A DNA stretch of 64,000 bases. Origin: Sphingobacteriales bacterium (lineage in GTDB: Bacteria; Bacteroidota; Bacteroidia; Chitinophagales; JADIYW01). Each line of letters opens with the position of its first letter. The stretch's first letter is position 1. This document shows positions 48,222 to 58,183 of this stretch, in pieces. The notes under the pieces were generated by a model. That model was given only the letters and a program-made list of their open reading frames with translations, was not told the origin of the DNA and ran no database searches. The position numbers and the translations under genes are program-made. The DNA lies in the NCBI GenBank assembly GCA_016699615.1, contig CP064984.1, positions 434,001 to 498,000 of the forward strand. The letters run 5' to 3'.

Positions 48222-51200
48222 GTGTTAGATAAAATAATAAAATTCAGTATAAAAAACAAAATTGTCATTGGTATAATGACTTTGTTACTCATTCTTTGGG
48301 GTGTTTGGAGTGCCACCAAACTACCCATTGATGCCGTACCCGATATTACCAATAATCAGGTACAAATATTTACAACTTGCCCCACATTGGCAGGGCAAGA
48401 AGTAGAGCAATTGGTTACTTTTCCTATTGAACAAAGCATTGCCAATATTCCCAACATTGAAGAAGTCCGAAGTATTTCTCGTTTTGGATTATCGGTTATT
48501 ACAGTAGTGTTCAAAGACGAAGTAGATATATACTTTGCGAGGCAACTCATAAACGAAAAAATAAAAGAAGCCGAAGAAAAAATCCCTAAAGGAATAGGTA
48601 CACCAGAGCTTGCACCAGTAAGTACAGGACTTGGCGAAGTGTATCAATACATTATACACCCCAAAAAAGGCAGTGAGCATAAATACAATGCGAAAGATTT
48701 GCGTACTATGCAAGATTGGATTGTAGCAAGGCAACTCAATGGCACACCCGGTATTGCCGAGGTCAATAGTTTTGGTGGCGAACTTAAACAGTACGAAGTA
48801 TCTGTAAATCCCAATCGCCTTAAAGCAATGGGTATAAGCATTCCAGATATTTTTAACGCCTTAGAAAAAAACAATCAAAACACAGGCGGTGCATACATAG
48901 ACAAAAAACCAAATGCCTATTTTATTCGGGGCATTGGTTTGGTTACTTCTATAGAAGATGTACAAAATATTGCAGTTAAAAACACAGGAGGTATTCCCAT
49001 ATTTATAAAAGATGTTGCCGAAGTTCGTTTTGGCAATGCTGTACGCTATGGTGCATTAACCTTTAATGGTGAAGTAGATGCCGTAGGTGGTGTAGTAATG
49101 ATGCTAAAAGGAGAAAATAGTAATGAAGTGGTAAATCGTATAAAAGAGAAACTACCTACTATTCAAAAATCACTACCTGATGATATTGTAATAGAACCTT
49201 ATTTGGACAGAACCGATTTAGTAAAAAGAGCCATAAGCACAGTAGAAAAAAATTTAATAGAAGGAGCTTTAATTGTAATATTTGTTTTAGTTCTCTTTTT
49301 AGGCAATTTTAGAGCAGGTCTAATAGTCGCTTCTGCTATTCCTTTATCTATGTTGTTTGCATTAGGATTAATGAATGTATTTGGTGTAAGTGCCAATCTA
49401 ATGAGTTTAGGTGCAATAGATTTTGGTTTAATAGTAGATGGAGCAGTAATTATTGTAGAAGCCACTTTACACCATTTAGGATTACGAAAATCAATCAACA
49501 GACTTACTCAGTCCGAAATGGATGATGAAGTATTTGTATCTGCTTCCAAAATTCGTAGCAGTGCAGCTTTTGGAGAAATTATAATACTAATTGTATATAT
49601 CCCAATTCTAACATTAATAGGCATAGAGGGCAAAATGTTTCGCCCTATGGCTCAAACGGTGGGCTTTGCCATTTTGGGAGCATTAATTTTATCGCTTACT
49701 TATATTCCTATGATGTGTGCTTTATTCTTACCTAAGTTGATAAGCCACAAAAAGAATTTTAGCGATAAAATGATGGATTTTTTTCAAGGCATTTATCAAC
49801 CTTTATTACAAAAAGCCATACAAATAAAATATTGGTTAGTAGGTGGCACGGTAGCATTGTTCGTTGTTTCATTAATTGTGTTTAGTCGTATGGGAGGCGA
49901 ATTTATTCCCACTCTTGCCGAAGGCGACTTTGCTTTTCATTGTATTCTACCACAAGGTAGTTCGTTGAGCCAAAGTATTGAAACTTCTATGCAAGCTTCA
50001 AGAATTATCAAGCAATTTGATGAGGTAAAAATGGTAGTAGGTAAAACAGGAAGTGCTGAAGTACCAACTGACCCTATGCCACCCGAAGCCACTGATATGA
50101 TGATAATTCTGAAACCACAAAAGGAATGGAAAAAAGATAAATCGTATAATGAGTTGGCAGATGAAATAATGGAAAAATTAGAAGCCATACCAGGTATATT
50201 TTTTGAAAAAAACCAACCCATACAAATGCGATTTAATGAATTGATGACAGGCATTAGGCAAGATGTAGCAGTAAAAATATTTGGCGAAAATATGGATACT
50301 TTATCTGCCTATGCCAATAAAGTAAATCAAGTAATTTTATCTGTACAAGGAGCAACAGCCCCACAGGTAGAACGAGTAAGTGGTTTGCCTCAAATAAATG
50401 TAGAGTATGACAGATTAAGATTAGCAAATTATGGTTTAACTGTAGAAGATGTAAACGACATAGTTAGCACAGCTTTTGCAGGTAAAAGTACAGGCGTAGT
50501 TTTTGAAAATGAAAGAAAATTTGATTTAGTAGTTAGGTTAGATAGCACTTACAGAAGCAGTATAGACGATGTAAATAATTTAATGATACCTACCAATACA
50601 GGTAGTCAAATTCCACTTTCACAGGTTGCCAATATCAATTTCAAAGTAGGTCCAGCACAAATAAGCCGTGAAGCAGGTAAGCGTAGAATAGTAATTGGCT
50701 TTAATGTAAAAGGAAGAGATGTACAAAGTGTAGTAAATGAAATTCAGCAAAAATTAGCAACACAAATAAAATTGCCTTCGGGTTATTATTTTACTTATGG
50801 TGGTACTTTTGAAAACCTACAAAAAGCCAGTAAAAGATTAATGATTGCCGTACCCATTTCACTATTATTAATTTTTATGTTACTCTATTTTACATTCCGT
50901 AGTTTCAAGCAAGCCAGTTTAATTTTCACTGCAATACCAATGAGTGCCATAGGTGGCGTATTTGCATTATTGCTTCGTGGTATGCCATTTAGCATTAGTG
51001 CAGGTATTGGATTTATTGCTTTGTTTGGAGTAGCAGTATTAAATGGCATTGTTTTAATAGGCACATTCAACCAATTAGAAAAAGAAGGATGGGCTAATAT
51101 TTTAGATAGAGTTATTGAGGGTACAAAAATTAGATTAAGACCAGTTTTAATGACTGCCACCGTTGCCTCATTAGGTTTTTTACCAATGGCATTAAGTAGC

Positions 51201-52586
51201 AGTGCAGGTGCAGAAGTACAAAAGCCATTAGCTACTGTTGTAATCGGTGGGTTAATAACAGCCACATTCCTTACGCTATTTGTATTACCATTATTGTATA
51301 TCATTTTTAATACTAAAATTTCACTAAAGAGAAAACCCAAAATGAAACATATAACAACAGCAACAACAATACTATTATTAATGTTTGCTATAAATACAAA
51401 TGCTCAAACTGTTAAGCAACTTACGATAGACGAAGCAATTAATTTGGCAATTCAAAGCAACCAATCAATAAAGGCAAGTGGTATAGATATTCAAGCTACT
51501 GAAAGTTTGAAAAAAACAGCCAATGAATTACCCAAATTAGATTTTAATACACAGCTTGGGCAATACAATAGCATTAAGTTTGACAATGCTTTTCAGCTTT
51601 CGCAAACAATACCTTTTCCTACTTTGTTTGGAGCAAAAAAAGAACTGATAAATGCTGAAGTAAAAGCAAAGCAAATACAACAACTGCTGTCTATTTACGA
51701 AATCAAAAATCAGGTTCGTAGTTTATATTATCAAATTGAGTATTTACAACACAACAAGCAAATATTACAAAGTTTAGATAGCTTATACAACGAGTTTATA
51801 CGAGTTGCTAAATTGAGATATAAAACAGGTGATACCAAGAAAATTGAAATTAGCACAGCCGAAACCAAAAAGGGTGAGATAAATTTATTAGCACAGCAAA
51901 ACCAAGTGTATTTACAAAATGCGTATCAAAGTTTACAAACTGTAATAGGCATAAAAGATAGTATTGTAATTCCTTCAAATAATACATATACGCCTTTACA
52001 AGTAAATAGTTTAATAGATACCAATGCCATTGCAAACCACCCAATGCTACAAGCTATTTATCAAAATATGCAAATAGCAGAACAAACCAAAAAAGTAGAA
52101 AAAGCAGAAGGATTGCCTGATTTCAAAATTGGATATTCTAATCAATCTTTAATAGGCATACAAACTATAAATGGAGTAGATAAATACTTTGGTGCAGGGA
52201 ATAGATTTAATGTAGTAAATATTGGAATTGTAATACCACTAACTTTTGGAGCTACCAAAGCAAAAATCAATAGTTTAGAATATAAAAAACAAAGTTTACT
52301 TATACAAGCAGAGTATCAAACCAAATTACTTAATACACAACTGCAAAATGCCTTAGCACAATATGAGCAAGATGTACAGCAATACAATTACTATAAAATA
52401 CAAGCATTACCCAATGCTGATGATATTGTAAAAGCTGCACAATTAGGCTATCGCACAGGCGATATAAGTTATGTAGAGTATTTGTATGCTTTGCAAACAG
52501 CAACGGATATTCAATTAAAATATTTGCAATCCATACAACAAATCAATCAATCAGTAGTCAATATCAATTCAATAATCAATAAATAG
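48222..52586 (+). CDS. CusA/CzcA heavy-metal RND pump fused to a TolC-type outer-membrane factor
   Basis: A 1454-residue fusion. Residues 1-1040 are a metal-exporting RND pump: first helix with LPIDAVPDITNNQVQI, the proton-relay motif DFGLIVDGAVIIVEA (about 397-411) and two sets of six helices around porter domains. From about 1046 a signal-like segment (ITTATTILLLMFAINTNAQT) leads into a 400-residue outer-membrane factor with coiled coils (LTIDEAINLAIQSNQSIKAS, GYRTGDISYVEYLYALQTAT). It exports monovalent or divalent metal cations from the periplasm. Start is GTG 48222. The adaptor gene follows 8 bp later. Confidence 0.92.
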   Translation: MLDKIIKFSIKNKIVIGIMTLLLILWGVWSATKLPIDAVPDITNNQVQIFTTCPTLAGQEVEQLVTFPIEQSIANIPNIEEVRSISRFGLSVITVVFKDEVDIYFARQLINEKIKEAEEKIPKGIGTPELAPVSTGLGEVYQYIIHPKKGSEHKYNAKDLRTMQDWIVARQLNGTPGIAEVNSFGGELKQYEVSVNPNRLKAMGISIPDIFNALEKNNQNTGGAYIDKKPNAYFIRGIGLVTSIEDVQNIAVKNTGGIPIFIKDVAEVRFGNAVRYGALTFNGEVDAVGGVVMMLKGENSNEVVNRIKEKLPTIQKSLPDDIVIEPYLDRTDLVKRAISTVEKNLIEGALIVIFVLVLFLGNFRAGLIVASAIPLSMLFALGLMNVFGVSANLMSLGAIDFGLIVDGAVIIVEATLHHLGLRKSINRLTQSEMDDEVFVSASKIRSSAAFGEIIILIVYIPILTLIGIEGKMFRPMAQTVGFAILGALILSLTYIPMMCALFLPKLISHKKNFSDKMMDFFQGIYQPLLQKAIQIKYWLVGGTVALFVVSLIVFSRMGGEFIPTLAEGDFAFHCILPQGSSLSQSIETSMQASRIIKQFDEVKMVVGKTGSAEVPTDPMPPEATDMMIILKPQKEWKKDKSYNELADEIMEKLEAIPGIFFEKNQPIQMRFNELMTGIRQDVAVKIFGENMDTLSAYANKVNQVILSVQGATAPQVERVSGLPQINVEYDRLRLANYGLTVEDVNDIVSTAFAGKSTGVVFENERKFDLVVRLDSTYRSSIDDVNNLMIPTNTGSQIPLSQVANINFKVGPAQISREAGKRRIVIGFNVKGRDVQSVVNEIQQKLATQIKLPSGYYFTYGGTFENLQKASKRLMIAVPISLLLIFMLLYFTFRSFKQASLIFTAIPMSAIGGVFALLLRGMPFSISAGIGFIALFGVAVLNGIVLIGTFNQLEKEGWANILDRVIEGTKIRLRPVLMTATVASLGFLPMALSSSAGAEVQKPLATVVIGGLITATFLTLFVLPLLYIIFNTKISLKRKPKMKHITTATTILLLMFAINTNAQTVKQLTIDEAINLAIQSNQSIKASGIDIQATESLKKTANELPKLDFNTQLGQYNSIKFDNAFQLSQTIPFPTLFGAKKELINAEVKAKQIQQLLSIYEIKNQVRSLYYQIEYLQHNKQILQSLDSLYNEFIRVAKLRYKTGDTKKIEISTAETKKGEINLLAQQNQVYLQNAYQSLQTVIGIKDSIVIPSNNTYTPLQVNSLIDTNAIANHPMLQAIYQNMQIAEQTKKVEKAEGLPDFKIGYSNQSLIGIQTINGVDKYFGAGNRFNVVNIGIVIPLTFGATKAKINSLEYKKQSLLIQAEYQTKLLNTQLQNALAQYEQDVQQYNYYKIQALPNADDIVKAAQLGYRTGDISYVEYLYALQTATDIQLKYLQSIQQINQSVVNINSIINK

Positions 52587-52594
52587 TTCAAAAT

Positions 52595-53884
52595 ATGTCA
52601 TTCAATATAAATATTAAAATAAGTGCTGTAGTCATACTATCTATGATACTCACAGCTTGCCACAATCACAAAGAGGGCGATGGCCATAATCACGGCACAA
52701 CCGAAACAAAAACCGAAGCCAAAACAGAAGAACACCACGAAGAAGTGCCAAGTAACATTGCTTCATTAACAGACGAACAAATAAAAACAGTGGGCATTAC
52801 TTATGGCACTGTAGAAATGAAAGAACTAACAGCTACTATAAAAGCCAATGGCAATCTTAAAGTGCCCAACAACAATAAAGGCAATGCAACTTCATTGTAC
52901 GGTGGCGTAATCAAATCCTTAAATGTTCAAATTGGTTCTTATGTTCGTAAAGGGCAAGTAATAGCTACTATTGCCAATCCACAATTTATTCAATTACAAG
53001 AAGAATATTTAACCATAGCCAGTAAAATTACTTTTGCAGAGCAAGAATTAGCACGGCAAAAAGAACTTAACGAGGGAAATGCAGGTGCAAAGAAAAACTT
53101 ACAAAGTGCCGATGCTGAATTAAAAACATTAAGAACTCGTAGAGCTTCATTACAACAGCAAATTCAATTAATGGGTATCAATCCTAACAATGTTTCAAAC
53201 AGTAATTTACAATCTGCTTTAGTGGTTACAAGTCCTATAGGTGGTACAGTTAGTAATGTATTTGCTAAAATTGGTAGCTATGTAGATGTGTCTTCGCCAG
53301 TAGCAGAAATTGTAGATAACGGCTCTTTACATTTAGATTTGAATGTATTTGAAAAAGATTTGCCAATGCTAAAAGTTGGGCAAACCATTCATTTTACATT
53401 AACTAATAACCCAACTACTGAATACGATGCAGTTGTATATAGTATAGGTACTGCCTTTGAAAACGACAGCAAAACCATACCTGTACATTGCAATGTAAAA
53501 GGCAATAAATCAGGGTTGATTGATGGAATGAACATAACAGGTATTGTTAGCTTAAATAATGTAACAACACCAGCAGTGCCTACAGATGCTATTGTAGAAG
53601 CCGATGGCAAATTTTATATTTTTATCGTAACCAACAAAGAGCCAGAAGAACACCACGAAGAAGGAGAAGAAGGACAAGACCATAGCGAAGCAGAAAAAGG
53701 CAAGGAAACAGAACCTAAAAAACACACTAATTTTGAAAAAATAGAGGTGGCAAAAGGTGTTTCCAATATGGGTTATACTTCTATTACATTCATTAATGAA
53801 ATACCAAAGGATGCTAAAGTAGTATCAAAAGGTGCTTTCTTTATCAATGCAAAATTATCAAACACAGGAGGACACGAACATTAA
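52595..53884 (+). CDS. CusB/CzcB-type periplasmic adaptor lipoprotein
   Basis: A 429-residue membrane-fusion protein linking the RND pump to the outer-membrane factor. Lipobox LTAC (Cys about 21), then a His/Glu-rich N-terminal tail (HNHKEGDGHNHG), a barrel-sandwich domain (VKSLNVQIGSYV-like: GGVIKSLNVQIGSYVRKGQV), a helical hairpin and a beta barrel. A second His-rich stretch (EEHHEEGEEGQDHSEAEKGK) lies near residue 350. The His clusters fit metal binding. Eight bp after the pump gene and 11 bp before the methyltransferase gene: one operon. Confidence 0.92.
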   Translation: MSFNINIKISAVVILSMILTACHNHKEGDGHNHGTTETKTEAKTEEHHEEVPSNIASLTDEQIKTVGITYGTVEMKELTATIKANGNLKVPNNNKGNATSLYGGVIKSLNVQIGSYVRKGQVIATIANPQFIQLQEEYLTIASKITFAEQELARQKELNEGNAGAKKNLQSADAELKTLRTRRASLQQQIQLMGINPNNVSNSNLQSALVVTSPIGGTVSNVFAKIGSYVDVSSPVAEIVDNGSLHLDLNVFEKDLPMLKVGQTIHFTLTNNPTTEYDAVVYSIGTAFENDSKTIPVHCNVKGNKSGLIDGMNITGIVSLNNVTTPAVPTDAIVEADGKFYIFIVTNKEPEEHHEEGEEGQDHSEAEKGKETEPKKHTNFEKIEVAKGVSNMGYTSITFINEIPKDAKVVSKGAFFINAKLSNTGGHEH

Positions 53885-53895
53885 AATATAAAATT

Positions 53896-54567
53896 ATGAA
53901 TTGGTTAAAAATTTATTTACCTATTTACTTACTACTTTATTTATCAGTAGCATTTCTAATTCCAACTTATCGTACCTATAAGAAAACAGGTATAAATCCA
54001 ATTACATTTGGCAAAGCTGATAATGCACACGATTATATTGGATTGATAATGAAAATACTCATTTGTCTTTTATTTGGTACAGTCTTATTGTTTTCATTTT
54101 CACAAAGCCTTTATTATTACCTAAGTCCCATTCTTTATTTGGAAGATCCATTAATTCTAATTATAGGTATTGTAATAATTCACATTTCTTTAGTTTGGAT
54201 ATGTATAGCTCAATATCAAATGAGTGATAGTTGGCGTATTGGTATAGATGAAATCAATAAAACTGAATTAATTACAAAAGGCATTTTTTCAATAAGTAGA
54301 AATCCTATTTTTTTAGGAATGATTGTAAGTGTATTGGGCTTATTTTTTGTAATTCCAAATGCGTTAATGTTTTGCTTAACGATTACCACTTACATAGTCA
54401 TTCAAATTCAAATTAGGTTAGAAGAACAGTTTTTACAAAAGCAACACGGTCAAGTTTATATCAATTACAAAACAAAAAACAAGAAGATTAATATAATATT
54501 ATGCAACACATTCATAAATACGATGCACAAGGCAAACAACTTTGTTGCACACAAGAAGAAAAAATAA
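53896..54567 (+). CDS. Isoprenylcysteine carboxyl-methyltransferase-like membrane protein
   Basis: A 223-residue protein with about five hydrophobic helices and the C-terminal ICMT/PEMT-type motif region KGIFSISRNPIFLGMIVSVL followed by EEQFLQKQHGQVYINYKTKN. Family members methylate small membrane-associated substrates using SAM; in metal-resistance operons their role is unknown. The true end may be near residue 200: the last 25 codons overlap the start of the P-type ATPase gene in another frame, so an indel near the end is possible. Confidence 0.75.
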   Translation: MNWLKIYLPIYLLLYLSVAFLIPTYRTYKKTGINPITFGKADNAHDYIGLIMKILICLLFGTVLLFSFSQSLYYYLSPILYLEDPLILIIGIVIIHISLVWICIAQYQMSDSWRIGIDEINKTELITKGIFSISRNPIFLGMIVSVLGLFFVIPNALMFCLTITTYIVIQIQIRLEEQFLQKQHGQVYINYKTKNKKINIILCNTFINTMHKANNFVAHKKKK

Positions 54568-56549
54568 ATCTTATTGCCAATAAGCAATTAAAAAAAGAAC
54601 ATAAAGAAGTAGGTTGCTGTGCAACAGATGAACCCAAGCATAGCGAACATTCAGACGATGACGGACACGACCATTCAAGTGATAGCGATAGCACTTTCAA
54701 AATGTTTTTACCAGCCATAATAAGTTTGGTTTTGTTACTCATAGCCATTGCATTTGATAATTGGTTTCCTCAATCTTGGTTTACAGGTTGGGTTCGTATT
54801 ATTTGGTATATAGTAGCTTATGCACCAGTGGGCTTACCAGTATTGAAAGAAGCCATTCAAAGCATAGGCAAAGGAGAAGTATTTTCAGAATTTTTATTAA
54901 TGAGCATAGCTACAATTGGAGCATTTGCTATAGGCGAATACCCAGAAGCAGTTGCTGTGATGTTGTTCTATGCAGTAGGCGAAGTATTTCAAACATTAGC
55001 AGTAAAAAGAGCCAAAGCCAATATCAAAACCTTGCTTGACCAAAGACCTGATGAAGTAACTATTTTAGAAAACAATCAACCTAAAACAATAAAAGCAGAA
55101 ACAGTACAAATAGGTAATATTATACAACTTAAAGCAGGAGAAAAATTAGGTTTAGATGGAGAATTATTAACCGACAATGCTTCCTTTAACACAGCAGCAC
55201 TTACAGGCGAAAGCAAACCAGACACCAAAGCAAAAGGCGAAACCGTGTTAGCAGGAATGATAAACCTAAACACCGTAGCACAAGTAAAAGTTACTACTGC
55301 TTATACCGATAGTAAGTTAAGTAAAATTTTAGAATTAGTACAGAACGCCACAGCACAAAAAGCACCAACCGAATTATTTATTAGAAAATTCGCAAAAATA
55401 TATACACCAATAGTTGTACTTCTTGCTTTACTCATTACAGTACTACCTTACTTCTTTGTAGAAAATTATATTTTTAGTCAATGGCTTTACAGAGCTTTAG
55501 TTTTCTTGGTTATCTCTTGTCCTTGTGCATTGGTTATCAGTATTCCATTAGGTTATTTTGGTGGCATAGGTGCAGCTTCTAAAAATGGAATATTATTTAA
55601 AGGCAGTAACTTTTTAGACATTATTGCTAACATTCAAAATGTAGTAATGGATAAAACAGGGACAATGACAGAAGGTGTTTTCAAGGTTCAAGAAGTAATA
55701 TTAAAACCCGAATTTAATAAAACGGAAATACTACAATTAGTAAATGCCCTAGAAAGCCAAAGTACCCACCCAGTTGCTACTGCTATTCATAACTATGTAG
55801 GAAATGTTGATAGCAATATTAAATTAGAAAATGTAGAAGAAATATCAGGTCACGGACTAAAAGCAACAATCAATAACAAAGAAATATTAGTAGGTAACTT
55901 AAAGCTAATGGATAAATTCAATATTACTTATGATATTGACCCAACTACAATAGTTTATACTTTAATTGCCATAGCATACGATAAAAAATTTGTAGGCTAC
56001 TTAACCATTGCTGACAGCATAAAAGAAGATGCACAAATTACCATTGATAAATTAAAAGCATTCAATGTGAAAACCACAATGTTAAGTGGCGATAAATCAA
56101 GTGTAGTACAATTTGTAGCCAACAAATTAGGTATTACCAATTCATTTGGCGATTTATTGCCAGAAGACAAAGTAAATAAAGTAAAAGAACTCAAAGCAAA
56201 AAATGAAACAGTTTGTTTTGTTGGCGATGGCGTAAACGATGCACCAGTTGTGGCATTAAGCGATGTAGGTATTGCAATGGGTGGTTTAGGTAGTGATGCT
56301 ACTATAGAAACAGCCGATGTAGTAATACAAGACGATAAGCCAAGTAAAATACCGATGGCAATAAATATAGGCAAACAAACTAAAAAAATTGTTTGGCAAA
56401 ATATCATTTTAGCATTTACTGTAAAAGCAATCGTTTTGATATTAGGTGCAGGTGGTTTAGCCACTATGTGGGAAGCAGTTTTTGCAGATGTAGGCGTAGC
56501 ATTATTAGCTATATTAAATGCAGTAAGAATACAAAGAATGAAATTTTAA
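54501..56549 (+). CDS. CadA/ZntA-type heavy-metal P1B ATPase
   Basis: A 682-residue metal pump moving divalent ions (Cd, Zn, Co, Pb class) out of the cytoplasm. Motifs: CPC in VISCPCALVIS (about 337), phosphorylation Asp in DKTGTMTEG (about 384), HP locus in STHPVATAIH (about 422), hinge GDGVNDAPVVALSDVGIAMG (about 575). It lacks a folded HMA domain; the first 60 residues instead hold CC pairs (QLCCTQEE, GCCATDEPKHSE) and HSDDDGHDHSSDS. The gene starts inside the preceding frame (67-bp overlap). It closes the metal operon. Confidence 0.92.
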   Translation: MQHIHKYDAQGKQLCCTQEEKINLIANKQLKKEHKEVGCCATDEPKHSEHSDDDGHDHSSDSDSTFKMFLPAIISLVLLLIAIAFDNWFPQSWFTGWVRIIWYIVAYAPVGLPVLKEAIQSIGKGEVFSEFLLMSIATIGAFAIGEYPEAVAVMLFYAVGEVFQTLAVKRAKANIKTLLDQRPDEVTILENNQPKTIKAETVQIGNIIQLKAGEKLGLDGELLTDNASFNTAALTGESKPDTKAKGETVLAGMINLNTVAQVKVTTAYTDSKLSKILELVQNATAQKAPTELFIRKFAKIYTPIVVLLALLITVLPYFFVENYIFSQWLYRALVFLVISCPCALVISIPLGYFGGIGAASKNGILFKGSNFLDIIANIQNVVMDKTGTMTEGVFKVQEVILKPEFNKTEILQLVNALESQSTHPVATAIHNYVGNVDSNIKLENVEEISGHGLKATINNKEILVGNLKLMDKFNITYDIDPTTIVYTLIAIAYDKKFVGYLTIADSIKEDAQITIDKLKAFNVKTTMLSGDKSSVVQFVANKLGITNSFGDLLPEDKVNKVKELKAKNETVCFVGDGVNDAPVVALSDVGIAMGGLGSDATIETADVVIQDDKPSKIPMAINIGKQTKKIVWQNIILAFTVKAIVLILGAGGLATMWEAVFADVGVALLAILNAVRIQRMKF

Positions 56550-56567
56550 CCCCCAAGCCAACGCACA

Positions 56568-56995
56568 AAAAAATACGGCTTAGGGCTTTGCCAAATCACA
56601 GAGCCAACACACAAAGCCCTCTAAGGTATTGCAGTCAGTTTTTAACTGTCATATTTTTTGTGGCTATGCTATCAAAGCACTTGGCACATTGCCTGTTCCA
56701 TTTCATTCCACAGCCAAAGAGCCAAGCAAACCCACAGCATAGCTACAAAAAAACGCTTCGTTCCAACCACCACCACCACTTCGCTTATGCCAGTATAAAA
56801 ACTGCCTGAAGCTAAATAACATAATGTGGCATTATAGTACATTTTTCCAACGCTTATAGACGACTATGCCAACGCAAAAAATGTCCTATAATAACATTAT
56901 GTTAAATAGCCAATACCTTAGCACCCTTGCATTAAAAAGGGTAGAAGTTATTTTTCATAGGTTCTTTTTAATGCAAGTGTGAAGCCGTATTTTTT
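56568..56995. other. Multi-branched nested inverted-repeat segment (possible structured RNA or DNA)
   Basis: Seven complementary arm pairs nest without crossing. S1 56568-56581/56982-56995 (14 bp, perfect). S2 56582-56590/56612-56620 (9). S6 56621-56631/56911-56921 (11). S7 56636-56644/56796-56804 (9). S3 56654-56670/56736-56752 (17, one wobble). S4 56817-56846/56876-56904 (long, few mismatches). S5 56926-56939/56964-56977 (14). S1 encloses all; S6 encloses S7 and S4; S7 encloses S3. It starts 19 bp after the ATPase gene. No coding frame is convincing. Identity unknown. Confidence 0.7.
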
Positions 56996-57459
56996 ACCTA
57001 CGCTTCACCCCCCAAATGAAGCGAAGCAAATTCACGAATACCATTGAAAAAATAAAAATGCAATGAGTAAAGCCACACACCCCAACCACCCTTTCAAAGG
57101 TGTAGAAAAAAATAAAGCATTTTCTATTGATGCCAATGTGCTAAATAAAGTGTTCATTTATTGCATTTCATTTCGTTTCGGCAGGCTATCGCAAATTTGC
57201 CTTCACTTCATTGCACTACATAAATTTCACACATTATTTTTAGCACCCCACAGCAAGAGTATTTCGTACCTCATACACTTGCTTTTAACCTACGCCACTA
57301 CTATTGGTATGCTTTATTTTTTCTACGACATATTACCCCCAAGCCAACGCTTCTAAAATATCATTTTCATTTTTGAAATAAGTAAGTAGAAATAAAATTT
57401 AGAGATAAAATTAGTTTCCAAAGAAAAAAAATCACAGGAATAAAAAGGAAAGCAAAGTT
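56996..57459. other. Gene-poor stretch
   Basis: Between the branched segment and the long hairpin. A hairpin of the type CGCTTCACC/ATGAAGCG lies at 57001-57024, and a CCCCCAAGCCAACGC word occurs both at 56550 and 57340. The 97-codon frame at 57063-57356 runs into this repeated word and shows no family features, so I do not call it. Confidence 0.45.
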
Positions 57460-57594
57460 AGGTGGTGGGCTAATAAAAAAGCAAAAAGACTACGGCATAA
57501 TAAAAAGGAAAAAAAAGCTACGCTATCTATTTTTTTTCCTTTTTAGCCTTCGGCACTTATTCCGTTTCCTTTTGGCTTTTTTGCCTCACCACCT
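57460..57594. repeat. Long imperfect hairpin, copy 1
   Basis: Outer arms AGGTGGTG (57460-57467) / CACCACCT (57587-57594); inner arms AAAAAGGAAAAAAAA (57502-57516) / TTTTTTTTCCTTTTT (57530-57544), perfect. GACTACGGCATAA (57488-57500) faces CTTATTCCG (57556-57564). The same words occur in the hairpin at 58184-58338 on the other side of the DUF6943 gene. Confidence 0.65.
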
Positions 57595-57689
57595 CTTTGA
57601 ATGCTTTCTTTTTTTTCTGTTTTTTTCTTTGTAAAAATATTTGTTGGTTTTCGCCACAGCAAGGAACAAAGCAGGTAACAATTAAAGCA

Positions 57690-58127
57690 ATGTTTCGTAT
57701 GCAATCAGTAAAAATTTACACATTCAATCCAAAAAATCAAGTAAATGAATTTGACATTTACGCACTATGCAAAGGCTTAAATAGTGGCAAACCACTTGAA
57801 AAGCCTTGCCCTAATTGTTTTGTCTTAGCTTGTAAAAATCAAGCAGAAAAAGACTTTTACACTACCTTACTTTTCGGCTTATGGAAAGTAAAGCATTTCT
57901 ACCCTTATCATACAGGGTCAGTAATTCCATTTATAAGAATATCCGACTTTAAGCAAGTGGTAAAAGAACAGGCAAACCGAGTAAGCATAAAGCCACAAGA
58001 TTTCATTGAAGATGTACACAAATTCAGGCTCATAGAACGAAAGCAAAAACAGATTTACGAACAAATGGCATTGCTAAACGATGTAAAAAGAGCCTTGATA
58101 TATAGGCATTTCCACAGCAAACGGTAG
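57690..58127 (+). CDS. DUF6943-like protein
   Basis: A 145-residue protein, start ATG 57690 (or 57699); the frame upstream runs through the hairpin and is not protein. Key segments: CKGLNSGKPLEKPCPNCFVL, EKDFYTTLLFGLWKVKHFYP and GSVIPFIRISDFKQVV, which I recognise as the DUF6943 pattern found in Bacteroidota mobile elements. Function unknown. Two Cys pairs could bind a metal. It is enclosed by two similar long hairpins, an unusual setting. Confidence 0.72.
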   Translation: MFRMQSVKIYTFNPKNQVNEFDIYALCKGLNSGKPLEKPCPNCFVLACKNQAEKDFYTTLLFGLWKVKHFYPYHTGSVIPFIRISDFKQVVKEQANRVSIKPQDFIEDVHKFRLIERKQKQIYEQMALLNDVKRALIYRHFHSKR

Positions 58128-58183
58128 CAGTGGGCTGAAAGTGCCGATTACTGCCATAAAAAAAATATAAATATGCAAAAGTA

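Noticed and set aside
57063..57356. 97-codon frame
   Set aside because: Ends in a CCAAGCCAACGC word repeated elsewhere in the same non-coding stretch and shows no protein-family features.
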